Notes: generated by a model not told the origin, from the letters alone. A stretch of 64,000 nt of DNA from Acidimicrobiia bacterium (GCA_022821985.1 JAJECP010000020.1:1-64000); one strand, 5' to 3'. Positions 27,866 to 38,283 are shown, numbered from the stretch's first letter. Numbers and translations: made by a program.

Positions 27866-29016
27866 GCGCGGATGCCCATCACCGCAGCAGCCGCAGAGCG
27901 GCGGCCCCCGCGATCCGCAGCGATGACCGCGTCGACGCTGTCCGCAGCGGCGCCATCGTGATCCTGCATCGCATTCGAGATCACACGCTCGATTTCGTGC
28001 CAGCGCAGCTGCCCGGCCAGGAATGCACTGACGGCATGCTCGTTGGCGCCGTTCAGCCACGCGGGTGCGGTGCCGCCTGCTCGGCCTGCGTCGTACGCCA
28101 GGCGCAGGCAGCCGAAGGTCTCGGTGTCGGGCAGTTCGAAGTCGAGGCGACCGACCGTCGACCAGTCGACAGCGCCGAACGGCGTCCCGATGCGTTCGGG
28201 ATAGGCCAGGGCATAGCCGATCGGCAGGCGCATGTCCGGCAGGGAGAGCTGCGCGACGGTGCTGCCGTCGGCGAAAGTCACCATCGAGTGAACCACCGAC
28301 TGCGGCTGGATGACCACCTCGATCTCGTCGTAGTCGATCCCGAACAGCTCGTGTGCCTCGATGACCTCGAGGCCCTTGTTCATGAGGGTCGAGGAGTCGA
28401 CCGTGATCTTCGGCCCCATTGACCACGTGGGGTGCGCCAAGGCGTCCGCGGTGGTCACCTCGCGCAGTTCGGCGGCGGTGCGCCCGCGGAACGGTCCGCC
28501 GCTGCCGGTGAGAATCAGCCGCTCCGGCGGTGCCGACTGGCCGGCGAGGCACTGATGCAGGGCACTGTGCTCGCTGTCGACCGGGATGAGCTCGGCGCCG
28601 GGCACTGCGCGCAAGGGCTGCACCAGCGGTCCCGCGGCGATCAGGCTTTCCTTGTTCGCCAGCGCGAGGCGCCGCCCGGCCCGAAGCGCGGCCAGAGTGA
28701 CACCCAGGCCCGCGAAGCCCACCACGCCATTCACCACGACATCGGCCGTACCCGCGAGATCAGCGAACGCGTCGGCACCGGCCAGAACCTCGACGCCGGC
28801 GGGCAGCACGGCACGCAGCTCCGGCTCCAGCCCAGCATCGCCGATGGCGACTGCTGCGGGCGCGAACTCGGTGGCTTGGGCCGCAAGTTCGCTCACGGAG
28901 CTGTTCGCCGCAAGAGCGACTGCCCGGAACCGGTCCGGCTCGGCGCGCATGACCTCCAGCGTCTGGGTGCCGATCGAACCCGTCGAGCCGAGCACCGCGA
29001 CGGTCGTCGCGCCCAT
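27862..29016 (-). CDS. dxr: 1-deoxy-D-xylulose 5-phosphate reductoisomerase
   Basis: The 384-residue NADPH enzyme catalyses the first committed MEP-pathway step. The Rossmann motif VLGSTGSIGTQTLEV is at the N-terminus. Downstream are the metal-site NKESLIAAG, DSEHSALHQCL, TGSGGPFRG and MNKGLEVIEAHELF. ATG 29016 (MGATTVAVLG) is selected. It lies 4 nt after cdsA and overlaps rseP, so the three are probably one transcription unit. Confidence 0.97.
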   Translation of the reverse strand: MGATTVAVLGSTGSIGTQTLEVMRAEPDRFRAVALAANSSVSELAAQATEFAPAAVAIGDAGLEPELRAVLPAGVEVLAGADAFADLAGTADVVVNGVVGFAGLGVTLAALRAGRRLALANKESLIAAGPLVQPLRAVPGAELIPVDSEHSALHQCLAGQSAPPERLILTGSGGPFRGRTAAELREVTTADALAHPTWSMGPKITVDSSTLMNKGLEVIEAHELFGIDYDEIEVVIQPQSVVHSMVTFADGSTVAQLSLPDMRLPIGYALAYPERIGTPFGAVDWSTVGRLDFELPDTETFGCLRLAYDAGRAGGTAPAWLNGANEHAVSAFLAGQLRWHEIERVISNAMQDHDGAAADSVDAVIAADRGGRRSAAAAVMGIRA

Positions 29017-29020
29017 GGGC

Positions 29021-30460
29021 CTAGCCGACGACGAATGTGCCGACGAAGTACGCCGCCGGCAAGGAAAAGAGCAGCGCGTCGAAGCGATCGAAGACACCGC
29101 CGTGACCGGGCAGCAGGCTGCCCATGTCCTTGATCGCCACATCGCGCTTGACCATCGACTGCGTCAGGTCGCCCAATGGTGCTGCAAGTGCGACGGCGAG
29201 GCTCAGCCACAGGGCGTCCAGCAAGCCGCCGGTCCACGGGAACACGCCAGGGAAGCGATTCAGCACGAGCGTGGTGATCACCACCGAAAGCACGATGCCC
29301 CCGATGAGACCCTCGTGCGTCTTGCTCGGACTGATCCGCGCCGCGAGTCGGCTCTGGCCGGTCGTTCGACCGACGACATAGCCACCGACGTCGTACACCA
29401 CCGTCCCGATCACGGCGGCGATCAGCATCGAGTCGCCGTTCGGCTCGCGCAGGATCAGCGCAGCGAATGATCCCAAGCCGCCAATCCACAGCAGACCGAG
29501 TGCCGTAATGGCCATATTCGCGGTGGGATGGTCTCGCTCGACGCCGAACAGGAACCAGCAGAGGATGGTCACCGCTGCAACGGCCAGCACGATCGGATAC
29601 GCCTCGACACCACGCAGGTGCACAGCGACGGTCAAGCCTGCGACGCCCGCAAGACCTGCCAGCGTTGCCGGACGGTAGCCCAGCGGCCGGGCGGCCCGGT
29701 AGAACTCTGCTGCGGCCAGCACCAGCACGATCGCAACGAGCGCCACGGTGGCTGCTTCGCCCAGCCGCAGCGCGCCGAAGAACAGCGCTGCCAGCACGGC
29801 GCCCACCGCAATGGCAGCCGGCAGGTTGCGACCGGTGCCGCCGGAGTCTGCAGGGGCATTGTGCAAGACGGTCCGGGCTTCGTCGCTCACGACACCACGC
29901 TCCTCATAGTCCTGGTTCCCCTCGCGCCAGTGCGATGCAGACGCATCGAGCTGAGCCCATTGAGCGAAGCGGTCAGTTTCGGATGGTGCGGCACCAGCCT
30001 CCGACGGTACTTCGGCAGCGGTCGGGGCCGCGGCGACAGGCGCTGGATCGTCTGCGGACGGCGCGGCAGTCTCAGCGGCGGGCGCCACCGGCATGTCGGC
30101 TGGCGTCGGAGGAGCATCAGCAGGCGGGATCGGCGGCGGGGTTGTCTCATCGGGCGATTCGAACAGCGGTTCAAGGTTCTCTGCAGCAGGTGCCTCGGGT
30201 TCGGGGGCGGCTGGAGTCTCACTGGCCAGACGCGGGTCGTCGGGAAGTTGGGGGAACAGGCGCGAGCCCCCGCGGCGCTCTGGCTCCGTGGCCGTCACTT
30301 CGGGTTCCGCGGGCGGCACAGCCGTCTCGTCCGACGCAGGAGCGTCGTCAGAATCGAAGTTCACCAGCGGCCGGGTCGCGCCCAGCGGATCGCCAGCATC
30401 CGCCGGATCGCTGGGATCGGAACCGGAGTGGGCCGGCGGATGCGCGCTGCTTTCGGACAT
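29021..30460 (-). CDS. cdsA: Phosphatidate cytidylyltransferase (CDP-diglyceride synthase) with long N-terminal extension
   Basis: The integral membrane enzyme makes CDP-diacylglycerol from phosphatidate and CTP. The C-terminal part has several membrane helices and the full signature SMVKRDVAIKDMG followed by LLPGHGGVFDRFD, plus ISPSKTHEGLIGG. The first ~190 residues are an unusual acidic, Pro/Ala/Glu-rich cytoplasmic extension, making 479 residues against the usual 270-310. The extension is seen in the sequence; its role is unknown. It lies just downstream of frr, a conserved neighbour. Confidence 0.95.
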   Translation of the reverse strand: MSESSAHPPAHSGSDPSDPADAGDPLGATRPLVNFDSDDAPASDETAVPPAEPEVTATEPERRGGSRLFPQLPDDPRLASETPAAPEPEAPAAENLEPLFESPDETTPPPIPPADAPPTPADMPVAPAAETAAPSADDPAPVAAAPTAAEVPSEAGAAPSETDRFAQWAQLDASASHWREGNQDYEERGVVSDEARTVLHNAPADSGGTGRNLPAAIAVGAVLAALFFGALRLGEAATVALVAIVLVLAAAEFYRAARPLGYRPATLAGLAGVAGLTVAVHLRGVEAYPIVLAVAAVTILCWFLFGVERDHPTANMAITALGLLWIGGLGSFAALILREPNGDSMLIAAVIGTVVYDVGGYVVGRTTGQSRLAARISPSKTHEGLIGGIVLSVVITTLVLNRFPGVFPWTGGLLDALWLSLAVALAAPLGDLTQSMVKRDVAIKDMGSLLPGHGGVFDRFDALLFSLPAAYFVGTFVVG

Positions 30461-30480
30461 CTACCTTCACACCTGCTCGG

Positions 30481-31047
30481 TCAAACCTCGAGGAGTTCTT
30501 GCTCCTTGGCATCCAACGCCCGGTCAATGTCTCCGACGAATTTGGCGGTGTCGGCGTCGAGCTCCTGTTCGAAGCTGCGCTTCTGGTCGGCGGAGATCTC
30601 CTTCTCCTTTTCGAGGGTATCGAGATCGTGACGAGCGCTGCGACGCAGATTGCGCACCGCAACGCGCCCGTCCTCGGCCATCTGCTTCACCACGCGTACC
30701 AGATCCTTGCGCCGATCCTCGGTCAAGGGGGGGAAGAGCAATCGCAGGACATGGCCATCGCTCGATGGATTGATGCCAAGGTCAGACTCCATCACCGCCT
30801 TGGAGATTGCGTCGAGCGCGCCCCGGTCGAACGGCTGGATGACCAGCATGCGTGCCTCGGGCACCGAGAACCCCGCGAGCTGCTGCAACGGAACGGCTGC
30901 GCCGTAGTAGTCGACTTGCAGCTTCTCGACCAGCGCTGGTGTTGCGCGGCCCGTCCGGACGGTGGCGAAGTTGCCGCGGGCATGTTCGACAGCGCCGCGC
31001 ATCCGTTCGCGAGCGTCCGCACAGATCTCAGCGGCGAATTCGCTCAC
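30481..31047 (-). CDS. frr: Ribosome recycling factor
   Basis: The 188-residue factor splits post-termination ribosomes together with EF-G. Family blocks are VRTGRATPALVEKLQVDYYG, PLQQLAGFSVPEARMLVIQPFD and LGINPSSDG. The C-terminal LDTLEKEKEISADQKR helix is also present. Length is normal. It lies between pyrH and cdsA in the standard order. Confidence 0.97.
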   Translation of the reverse strand: MSEFAAEICADARERMRGAVEHARGNFATVRTGRATPALVEKLQVDYYGAAVPLQQLAGFSVPEARMLVIQPFDRGALDAISKAVMESDLGINPSSDGHVLRLLFPPLTEDRRKDLVRVVKQMAEDGRVAVRNLRRSARHDLDTLEKEKEISADQKRSFEQELDADTAKFVGDIDRALDAKEQELLEV

Positions 31048-31090
31048 CCGACCAGCGTAGCGATGACCTGTCGGGAGTGACCGTCACCTC

Positions 31091-31861
31091 TCAGCGCACC
31101 AGCGTGCCGAGCGCTTCGCCTTCGACGACGCGGCGGAAATTGCCCTGCGTCATGAGGTCGAAGACCACGATGGGCGTGGCATTGTCCTTGCACACGGCAA
31201 TTGCCGCGGAGTCCATCACCGCCAGCTCCCGGGAGAGCACTTCAAGAAACGTGACTTCGCTGAGGAGCTGAGCATCCGGATCGGTCTGCGGATCGGCCGT
31301 ATAGACGCCGTCGACACCGGAATGAGTGCCCTTCAGCACGACGTCGGCGTCGACTTCCGCGGCGCGCAACGCTGCCGCCGTGTCGGTCGTGAAGAACGGG
31401 TTGCCGGTACCCGCCGCAAAGATCACTACCCGGCCTTTCTCCAGGTGGCGCACAGCCCGGCGCCGGATATAGGGCTCTGCGATCTGTGCCATGCCGATGG
31501 CGGTCATCACACGGGTGGGCACTTCTCTGCGTTCGAGTGCATCTTGCAACGCAAGCGCATTGATGACAGTGGCGAGCATGCCCATGTGGTCGGACTGGGC
31601 GCGGTCCATGCCGCCGATCGAGCCCGCCATGCCGCGCCAGATGTTGCCGCCCCCGACGACGACAGCGATATCAACCTTCAACGAGGTCCAGACGTCGGCA
31701 ATCTCCGACGCCAGCGAATCCACCACAGCGGCGCTGACGTTGTTCCCTCCGGCGTCGGCCAACGCCTCGCCCGACAGCTTGAGCACCACCCGCTTCCACT
31801 CACGGGCTGCGTGTTGGCGCGGATCTTCCTTCTGCGGCTCCGGGGTCTCCGCCGCAGCCAC
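31091..31861 (-). CDS. pyrH: UMP kinase
   Basis: The 256-residue amino-acid-kinase-fold enzyme phosphorylates UMP to UDP. Family motifs are [20 protein letters not shown] and [14 protein letters not shown], followed by [19 protein letters not shown] and the [15 protein letters not shown] block. A ~20-residue hydrophilic N-terminal extension precedes the first strand. It starts 8 nt after the tsf stop, in the rpsB-tsf-pyrH-frr order. Confidence 0.97.
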   Translation of the reverse strand: MAAAETPEPQKEDPRQHAAREWKRVVLKLSGEALADAGGNNVSAAVVDSLASEIADVWTSLKVDIAVVVGGGNIWRGMAGSIGGMDRAQSDHMGMLATVINALALQDALERREVPTRVMTAIGMAQIAEPYIRRRAVRHLEKGRVVIFAAGTGNPFFTTDTAAALRAAEVDADVVLKGTHSGVDGVYTADPQTDPDAQLLSEVTFLEVLSRELAVMDSAAIAVCKDNATPIVVFDLMTQGNFRRVVEGEALGTLVR

Positions 31862-31869
31862 AGCGATGC

Positions 31870-32676
31870 TCAGCGGCCGATCTCGACTTGGGCGAAACGC
31901 GTCACGTTCGCCGATCCGACGAGATCGGCGATCGTTCGCTTCTCGTCCTTCACGAACTTCTGCTCCATGAGCGTGTGCTCACGCAGGTAACCCGTCAGGC
32001 GGCCCTCGACGATCTTCGGCAGCGCAGCCTCGGGCTTGCCCTCATTCCGGCTGATTGCCTCGAAGGTGGCTCGCTCCCGGTCGAGGACCTCCGTTGGCAC
32101 GTCCGAGCGCCGGATGTAGGTCGGGCGGTTGCTCGCGATATGCAACGCCACATCGTGAGCAAGCTCCGGCGTCGCCCCTTCGATCTCCACGAGTACAGCA
32201 TTGACGCCGCGGCCATTCTGCTGGTGGACGTAGGCGTCGATGCAGGAGCCAGCGGGGGCCTCGAAGCGCTCCACGGTGCCGACTGCGATGTTCTCTTTGA
32301 GCGTGATCTTCAGATCGTCGATGACGGCTGCCGCTTCGGCGACGGCAGACGCACCGCTTGCGATCACATCGGTCAGCATCTTGTCTGCCATTGACAGAAA
32401 CCCGTCAGACTTGGCGACGAAGTCTGTCTCGCAGCGCAATTCGACGATGGCTCCGACGGAGCCGTCGCCACTGTCAACCACGCGAGCCACAACGACGCCG
32501 TCGCTGTTGTCACGATCTGCTCGGGCCGCGGACTTGGCGATGCCGTTCTCGCGCAGCCACTGCGCAGCCGCGTCGGCATCCCCATCGCATCGGGTCAGCG
32601 CGTTCTTTGCATCCATCATCCCGGCGCCCGTGGCGTGGCGCAGGGCCTGTACGTCCTTCGCTGTGAACGCCGCCAT
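31870..32676 (-). CDS. tsf: Elongation factor Ts
   Basis: The 268-residue guanine-nucleotide exchange factor for EF-Tu has the N-terminal UBA-like domain ([21 protein letters not shown]) with the TDFV-type EF-Tu contact ([12 protein letters not shown]). Two core subdomains follow. ATG 32676 is chosen; the upstream frame is a shadow of rpsB. The gap to rpsB is a single nucleotide, so they are coupled. Confidence 0.97.
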   Translation of the reverse strand: MAAFTAKDVQALRHATGAGMMDAKNALTRCDGDADAAAQWLRENGIAKSAARADRDNSDGVVVARVVDSGDGSVGAIVELRCETDFVAKSDGFLSMADKMLTDVIASGASAVAEAAAVIDDLKITLKENIAVGTVERFEAPAGSCIDAYVHQQNGRGVNAVLVEIEGATPELAHDVALHIASNRPTYIRRSDVPTEVLDRERATFEAISRNEGKPEAALPKIVEGRLTGYLREHTLMEQKFVKDEKRTIADLVGSANVTRFAQVEIGR

Positions 32677-32677
32677 G

Positions 32678-33742
32678 TCAGGACGCTCCCTGTGATGCAG
32701 ATGACGGGGCGAGGGATTCAGCCTCAGTCGCATCGTCCGCCGCCTCCGCCGTTTCGGCGGCAGGCTCGGCGGACGCGGACGTATCGCCGGCGGGCTCGTC
32801 CGGCGCAGATGCCTCGGCGGCGGGGACTGTGTCACCACCGACATCAGCCGCTGCGGCAGGGGCCTCAGCCGACCGCATGTCAGGAACGGCAGCCGCCGCG
32901 GCGGCCTTCTTGGCCTGGTCGGCAGCAATTCGGGCCTCGCGGGCTGCGGCCTCGGCCATGGCAGCCCGCTGCGCCTCGGCCTGCTGTGCGGCGATGCGTG
33001 CCTCTTCCTCAGGCGAGCGCTCGCCTGCGGGAGCCACGGCCACGCCGCTGCGCTCGGCCATGTATCGGCCTTCCAAGGCGGCGTCGGCGATGACACGGCA
33101 CAGCAGTTCGGTCGAGCGGATGGCGTCGTCGTTGCCGGGGATGACGTAGGAGATCGGATCGGGATCGGAGTTCGAGTCGGCGACGGCGACCACCGGCAGC
33201 TTCAGCCGAACAGCCTCCGCCACCGCGATGTGCTCCTTCGGGGTGTCGAGCACGAAGACGGCGTCCGGCAGCTTGTCCATATTCCGGATGCCGTTCAGGT
33301 TGCGCTGCAGCTTGGTGAGCTCACGGGTGTGCAGCAGGGCTTCCTTCTTGGGCATGTTGTCGAAGTCGCCTGCGGACTGCATTCGCTCGTACTCGAGCAT
33401 CTTGGTGACCCGACCGCGGATCGTGCGGAAGTTGGTCAGCATTCCGCCCAGCCAACGCTGGTTCACATAGGGCATGCCGCACGCATTGGCATGGCGTTGG
33501 ATCGGATACTGGGCCTGGCGCTTGGTGCCGACGAACAGGATCGTGCCGCCACGGGCCACGGTGTCGCGCACGTAGGCGTAGGCGTCTTCGAGGAGTTGGA
33601 GCGTCTGCCGGAGGTCGATGATGTAAATGCCGTTGCGCTCGCCCCACAGGAACCGTTCCATCTTCGGATTCCAGCGGCGGGTTTGGTGGCCGAAATGCAC
33701 GCCGGCGGCGAGCAGGTCGGACATGGTCACAACAGCGGACAT
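32678..33742 (-). CDS. rpsB: 30S ribosomal protein S2 with Ala-rich C-terminal tail
   Basis: The 354-residue protein has a normal S2 core through about residue 230 ([51 protein letters not shown]). A ~120-residue Ala/Glu/Pro-rich tail follows, so it is longer than most S2 proteins. A strong ribosome-binding site precedes ATG 33742. It starts the rpsB-tsf-pyrH-frr-cdsA run. Confidence 0.97.
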   Translation of the reverse strand: MSAVVTMSDLLAAGVHFGHQTRRWNPKMERFLWGERNGIYIIDLRQTLQLLEDAYAYVRDTVARGGTILFVGTKRQAQYPIQRHANACGMPYVNQRWLGGMLTNFRTIRGRVTKMLEYERMQSAGDFDNMPKKEALLHTRELTKLQRNLNGIRNMDKLPDAVFVLDTPKEHIAVAEAVRLKLPVVAVADSNSDPDPISYVIPGNDDAIRSTELLCRVIADAALEGRYMAERSGVAVAPAGERSPEEEARIAAQQAEAQRAAMAEAAAREARIAADQAKKAAAAAAVPDMRSAEAPAAAADVGGDTVPAAEASAPDEPAGDTSASAEPAAETAEAADDATEAESLAPSSASQGAS

Positions 33743-33747
33743 GAATG

Positions 33748-33756
33748 CTCCTCCCC
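33748..33756 (-). promoter_or_regulatory. Strong Shine-Dalgarno sequence of rpsB
   Basis: On the minus strand GGGGAGGAG lies 5 nt before the rpsB ATG at 33742. Its match to the anti-SD and its spacing fix this start over the upstream in-frame extension. Confidence 0.8.
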
Positions 33757-33932
33757 ACGGTTCGAATCTCTGCACCGGGGACGACGCCGCTTTGGCAGCG
33801 GCGACCGTGGGGTCGCCCCGGCTGGTCAGTGAATGGTCGGTGGCATTGTGATCTCGGCGAGACGCGCTGGCGCAGACTCGGGCTTCCGGGAGACTCGGCC
33901 TCCTGAATGCCAGGCCTCCGTCGGCGTAAGCC

Positions 33933-34514
33933 TCAGAGCACCGCATTGCCGACGCCGGAGTGTAACCAGCGCAGTTGCAGGCGATACACGGCGGGCGACG
34001 AGGGGACGAGATGCGGGCGGCCAAGCGAAGGCTGCCCACTTGGGCTGCCACGGCTGCCGAAAATCTGAGCCGGGTCGAGGTAGATCTCGCCCCGGCGCAC
34101 GCCGACATGCAGCCGATCGCCCGTGGTGCCGAGTTGTTGTCGTTGCTGGACCCGCTCGCCTCTGCGCACGCCGATCGACGCAACCCCCGAGTACGACACT
34201 CGCAGACCGTCGGGATGGCTCACCGTGACATGCAATCGCCCGCCTACCGGCCCGGCGAAGCTGACGACTCCATCGGCCGCAGCCCAGAATGCCGAGCCGG
34301 GCTGCGTCGCGAACTCGAGGCCGCGATTGCCGGGTCCGTACGGGTTGTCCGGCGGCCGGAATGGGTCCACGACGGTGCCCTGCACCGGCCAGATGTAGCC
34401 GAGCGCCGGTCCAGACTGTGCGGGCACGGATTGTGCTGGCACGGCCTGTGCCCACGCCGGGCCGCTTGCGACAGCCAGCACAGCCGCGCCCGCAACAGCG
34501 AATGCGATGGTCAG
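33933..34514 (-). CDS. Secreted LytM/M23-like protein, zinc ligands degenerate
   Basis: The product is about 193 residues: a hydrophobic export segment ending near GPAWAQA, then an M23-like beta domain ([50 protein letters not shown]). In active M23 enzymes the metal ligands are His and Asp in HxGxD and the first His of HLH. Here the matching segments read NRGLEFA and DRLHVGV, so the usual ligands are missing. It is probably a non-catalytic LytM regulator of a cell-wall hydrolase. No ATG/GTG/TTG precedes the signal peptide; the frame fits a CTG start at 34514 overlapping the xerC stop (CTGA). The start is uncertain. Confidence 0.75.
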   Translation of the reverse strand: MTIAFAVAGAAVLAVASGPAWAQAVPAQSVPAQSGPALGYIWPVQGTVVDPFRPPDNPYGPGNRGLEFATQPGSAFWAAADGVVSFAGPVGGRLHVTVSHPDGLRVSYSGVASIGVRRGERVQQRQQLGTTGDRLHVGVRRGEIYLDPAQIFGSRGSPSGQPSLGRPHLVPSSPAVYRLQLRWLHSGVGNAVL

Positions 34515-35425
34515 GCGCGCGGGTGTGCCGACTCGTAGACCTCCCGGAGACGCTCCTTGCTGACCCGCGTGTAGATCTGCGTGGTCGCGAGTCGCCCGTG
34601 GCCGAGCAGTTCCTGCACCACGCGCAGGTCGGCTCCGCCGTCCAGCAGATGCGTGGCGTAGGTGTGTCGCAGGGCATGCGGATGGGTCGGCGTAGCGGCG
34701 TGACGATCCAGGATCCGCTGGACGTCCCGAGTGCCGAGCCGGTTGCCGCGCAGGTTCACCAGCAGTGCCGCAGGGTCGCGGTCGGCCGGCTCGCGCAGCC
34801 GCTGCCCGTCGAACGCGTCGCTGCCGCCATCGCGCCACGCGGCGAGCAACGCCATGGCCGGCTCGCTGAGCGGCACCCGGCGATGCTTGGCGCCCTTGCC
34901 GATCACCTCGATGTGAGCGCTGCCGGGCCGGAAGGCACCGCGATCGAGCTGGCAGAGCTCGTTGACGCGCAGGCCGCTGCCGTAGAGCAGCTCGAGCACG
35001 AGCCGGTCGCGCAGCTCGGTCGGATCGTCTGGCACGGTGCCGTCGCCCAGCATCTCGGACACTTCGGCCGCACCCAGGACGCGTGGCAAGCGTCCCGAGC
35101 CAGCAGGCGCGACTAGCCCGAGTGCCGGGTCGACCTCGATGGCGCCTTGGCGCGCCAGCCACCCGAAGTAGCGCCTCAATGCGGACGCTTTGCGAGCCAC
35201 CGAGCGTCGCGACAGCCCGCGCACCGACAGGAATGCGATGTAGCGGCGCAGCCAGCGCCGATCGACGTCGCTGGGTCCGTTGAGCCCGGCCCGGGCGGCC
35301 CATTCGGCGAACTGGCGCAGATCCGACCGGTAGGCGCGCTTGGTGGAATCCGATGCCGCAGTCAGCGACAGAACGAATTCGGGGACTCGCCACACCGGCG
35401 GCGTCCCGGTCTCGGGATGCGACAT
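34511..35425 (-). CDS. xerC: Tyrosine recombinase XerC-like
   Basis: The 304-residue site-specific recombinase resolves chromosome dimers at dif sites in characterised homologues. It has an N-terminal SAM-like core-binding domain and a C-terminal catalytic domain. The catalytic Arg is in [24 protein letters not shown] gives the His/Arg pair, LLGHGRL a second His, and TTQIYTRV the Tyr nucleophile. ATG 35425 ([10 protein letters not shown]) is preferred; a start at 35506 would add a hydrophobic stretch of 27 residues. It lies in the conserved yraN-comM-dprA-xerC-rpsB order, so it is housekeeping rather than an integrase. Confidence 0.92.
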   Translation of the reverse strand: MSHPETGTPPVWRVPEFVLSLTAASDSTKRAYRSDLRQFAEWAARAGLNGPSDVDRRWLRRYIAFLSVRGLSRRSVARKASALRRYFGWLARQGAIEVDPALGLVAPAGSGRLPRVLGAAEVSEMLGDGTVPDDPTELRDRLVLELLYGSGLRVNELCQLDRGAFRPGSAHIEVIGKGAKHRRVPLSEPAMALLAAWRDGGSDAFDGQRLREPADRDPAALLVNLRGNRLGTRDVQRILDRHAATPTHPHALRHTYATHLLDGGADLRVVQELLGHGRLATTQIYTRVSKERLREVYESAHPRA

Positions 35426-35506
35426 CGCCAGACCCACAGTCACCAGAACCACAGTACCGATGGGTCCCCACCGGTTCGCAAGCCCCGCCAGGGCAATCTC
35501 GGGCAC

Positions 35507-36769
35507 TCATCGGGCCTTCTCCCACCAACCACCGGTTTCGCTGGCCCAGCCCGACAGCTGCAACCGGCCCAGCGCCGACGCCAGCTCGCCGAGGCTGGCA
35601 CCGGTTTGCAGCGCCAGCTCGTCGAGCGTGCGAGGCCCGGCGGTGAGCTCGTCGAGGATCTGGCGGTCGAGCGGCTCGTCCGGCTGCGACCCTGCGGCGA
35701 CCGCTGCGGCCGTTCGGGCCACGGTGCGGCCCCGCGCATCGCGCTCGGTCTCGCTGCGCTCACACGCTGGCCGGGCCGGGGACTCGGCGTCCAATGCCGA
35801 CAGCACGTCGGCCACCTCGCAAACCGGCGCGCACCCGTCAGCGAGCAGCCGGTTGGCGCCGGCTGAGGCCGCGCTGGTGATCGGCCCCGGCACAGCCATC
35901 ACCGGCCGGTCCCGCTCGGCTGCTGCGTCGACTGTGTACATCGAGCCGCCCGTCGTCCCGGACTCGACCACAACCAGCACCTCGGACAGTGCCGCCACGA
36001 TCCGGTTGCGCGCCGGGAACTGCCAGTGCGCTGCACGCCGGCCGAGCGGGTACTCGCTGAGCAGTGTCCCGCGTCGTGCCACATCGGCCCACAGCGTCCG
36101 GTTCGAGGCGGGGTACACCTGGTCGAGCCCGCTGCCGACGACGCCGGCGACCGGCCCGCCCGCGTCGAGCGCCGCTCGCTGAGCGATGCCGTCGATGCCG
36201 GTCGCCAATCCCGACACCACTGCCACCCCCGCCGCTGCGAGGCCCGCCCCGAGTTGCTGTGCCACTGTGCGCCCATACGCAGTGCATCGCCGTGTGCCCA
36301 CAACGCCGACGCGCCGGATCTCCGGATCGATCGCAACGCCCTGGCCGAACAGCAGCGCAGGAGGCTCGGGATCTGACTCCCAGATCTCGGCTGCATCGCT
36401 GCGAGCCGGCACAGATAGCCAGATGCCCTCACGCGCATGCATAGCGAGCAAGTCGGCGCCGACGGGATGCCCGCTGATCGCCGCACGCTCGAAGGCCAAT
36501 GCGGCCTGCCGCCGCCATGTCGCGATCAGCTGCTCATCCACACCGCGGCACGATCGCAACGCCGTCAGCACCGCAGCCCGCCCGGCACGCAGCTGATCGA
36601 TGGACTCAAGGGCGTCACGGCTGCTCAACAAGGCACGCAGTCGCGCCGGGCCCATGTGCGGCAACGAGCACAGCTCGATCAGCGCACCGAGTTCCGCTCG
36701 CTCGGCATCGGAACGGCCGACGGTGCTCACGGCGTGACCCTCCCCGCCGCTGTCTCCGCCCCAGCTCAC
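35507..36769 (-). CDS. dprA: DNA processing protein DprA
   Basis: The 420-residue protein loads RecA on incoming single-stranded DNA during transformation in characterised species. The N-terminal helical domain (LCSLPHMGPARLRALL) is followed by the Rossmann-like core (RRVGVVGTRRCTAYG, VVSGLATGIDGIAQRAAL, LLSEYPLGRRAAHWQFPARNRI). A winged-helix C-terminus ends the protein. The GTG start at 36769 overlaps the comM stop (GTGA); a second GTG at 36730 is possible. Together with comM it suggests competence genes are retained, though no com pilus genes are in the window. Confidence 0.94.
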   Translation of the reverse strand: MSWGGDSGGEGHAVSTVGRSDAERAELGALIELCSLPHMGPARLRALLSSRDALESIDQLRAGRAAVLTALRSCRGVDEQLIATWRRQAALAFERAAISGHPVGADLLAMHAREGIWLSVPARSDAAEIWESDPEPPALLFGQGVAIDPEIRRVGVVGTRRCTAYGRTVAQQLGAGLAAAGVAVVSGLATGIDGIAQRAALDAGGPVAGVVGSGLDQVYPASNRTLWADVARRGTLLSEYPLGRRAAHWQFPARNRIVAALSEVLVVVESGTTGGSMYTVDAAAERDRPVMAVPGPITSAASAGANRLLADGCAPVCEVADVLSALDAESPARPACERSETERDARGRTVARTAAAVAAGSQPDEPLDRQILDELTAGPRTLDELALQTGASLGELASALGRLQLSGWASETGGWWEKAR

Positions 36770-38283
36770 GCTGCCGTGGCAGGCGCGTGCAGCCTGCCCA
36801 CGCTGGCGCGCAGCGTGAGCGCTTCGTTGAGACGTTCAGCATCGATGAGTGGTTCGTCGCTGGCGAGATCGCACAGCGTCAACGCAACGCAGCGCACGCG
36901 GTGCAATCCGCGGCCGCTGAGCAGTCCACCACGCAAGCGCTCGCGGAGCACGGCGTGTGCCGCTGGCGTCAGCGGGGCGAAGTGCTCGAGCTGCGCGCCG
37001 GACAGCTCGACATTGGCCTCGACACCCCGAGAGGCGGCCCGCTCGCGAGCCGCCGCCACCCGGCCAGCCACGGCGGCGGTCGGCTCGCCGCGGATGCCGT
37101 CGAGCAATTGGTCGGGATCGGGCGGCCGCACTTGGATGCGGAGATCGAAGCGGTCGAGCAGCGGCCCCGAGAGGCGCCGGAGGTATCGCTGGCGGACGAG
37201 GTCCGAGCAGCGGCACGAGTTCGGCCGACCGGCTTGGCCACACGGGCACGGATTCATGGCCGCCACAAGCAAGAAGCGAGCCGGAAACGCGCACGTGCCC
37301 AACGCTCGGCTCACTCGAACGACGCCTTCTTCGAGCGGCTGGCGCATGGCATCGAGCACGCTGGGCGCGAATTCGCCGAGTTCATCGAGAAAGAGCACGC
37401 CGCGGTGTGCGAGCGAGATCTCTCCGGGGCGAATCGCATTCGTGCCGCCGCCGATCAGCGCGGTCACCGTGGCGGTGTGATGGGGACTGCGGAGAAGCGG
37501 CCGAGTGGCCAAGCCGGTGGGCAGCGGCAACCCTGCTGCCGACTGGACCCGCGTGGCCTCCATCGCACACTGCCGGCTGAGCTCGGGCAGCAGGCCCACC
37601 AAGCGCCGGGCCAGCATTGTCTTGCCTGCGCCCGGAGGTCCCAGCATCAGCAAGTGGTGACCGCCCGCCGCGGCAACCTCGACCGCTCGTCGAGCGGAAG
37701 GCTGCCCGATCACGTCGCTGAGATCGGGCACCGGCACGGGGGGCGGCTGTGGCGGGACCGGCGGCGGATCGGGCCACGGTGCGCGGCCTGCGAGCACCGA
37801 CGCGAGCTGGCCCAGCGTGCGAACCGGGTGAACGTCTCGCGGATTTGCTGCGAGCGCAACGTGATAGGCCTCGGACGCAACCACGACCGCACGGTCGCGG
37901 AGCGCGTCGGTGAGCGGCAGCATGCCGGCCGTGCCCCTGACGGCTCCATCGAGGCCGAGTTCGCCCAGGAACGCCTTCCCGCGCAGCGACTCGGCTGGCA
38001 CTTGCTCGGTGACTGCGAGCACGGCCACTGCCATCGCCACGTCGAGAACCGCGCCCCCTTTGCGCAAGCCTGACGGTGCCAGGTTGACAGTGACGCGACT
38101 GTCGGGCCAGTCGAGTCCCGATGACAGCACCGCCGCCCGAACCCGGTCACGCGCTTCGCGACAGGCGGCATCGGGCAGCCCGACAATGGTGAACGACGGC
38201 AGTCCGTTCGAGGTGTGCACCTCAACGGTAACGACGTGACCGTCGACGCCGACCAGCGTCGCGGTCGTTGCGGTAGCCAGCAT
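36766..38283 (-). CDS. comM: YifB/ComM-family Mg-chelatase-like AAA+ ATPase
   Basis: The 505-residue protein has an N-terminal Lon-protease-like fold (HTSNGLPSFTIVGLPDAACREARDRV). The AAA+ domain carries Walker A GPPGAGKTM and the LDELGEFAPSVLDAMRQPLE Walker B region. A CPCG zinc-like cluster (MNPCPCGQAG) and a C-terminal Mg-chelatase helical bundle follow. ComM of other species is a branch-migration helicase in transformation. ATG 38283 (MLATATTATLVG) is chosen. The 246 nt to the divergent gene at 38530 must hold both promoters. Confidence 0.95.
   Translation of the reverse strand: MLATATTATLVGVDGHVVTVEVHTSNGLPSFTIVGLPDAACREARDRVRAAVLSSGLDWPDSRVTVNLAPSGLRKGGAVLDVAMAVAVLAVTEQVPAESLRGKAFLGELGLDGAVRGTAGMLPLTDALRDRAVVVASEAYHVALAANPRDVHPVRTLGQLASVLAGRAPWPDPPPVPPQPPPVPVPDLSDVIGQPSARRAVEVAAAGGHHLLMLGPPGAGKTMLARRLVGLLPELSRQCAMEATRVQSAAGLPLPTGLATRPLLRSPHHTATVTALIGGGTNAIRPGEISLAHRGVLFLDELGEFAPSVLDAMRQPLEEGVVRVSRALGTCAFPARFLLVAAMNPCPCGQAGRPNSCRCSDLVRQRYLRRLSGPLLDRFDLRIQVRPPDPDQLLDGIRGEPTAAVAGRVAAARERAASRGVEANVELSGAQLEHFAPLTPAAHAVLRERLRGGLLSGRGLHRVRCVALTLCDLASDEPLIDAERLNEALTLRASVGRLHAPATAA

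Noticed and set aside
33750-33790. A GGTTCGAATC string resembling a tRNA T-loop
   Set aside because: The flanking 5-nt arms do not pair and no acceptor or anticodon stem fits; it is the leader of rpsB.
34511-35425. Tyrosine recombinase as an island integrase
   Set aside because: It lies in the conserved comM-dprA-xerC-rpsB order and is far from both defence loci, so it is the housekeeping Xer protein.
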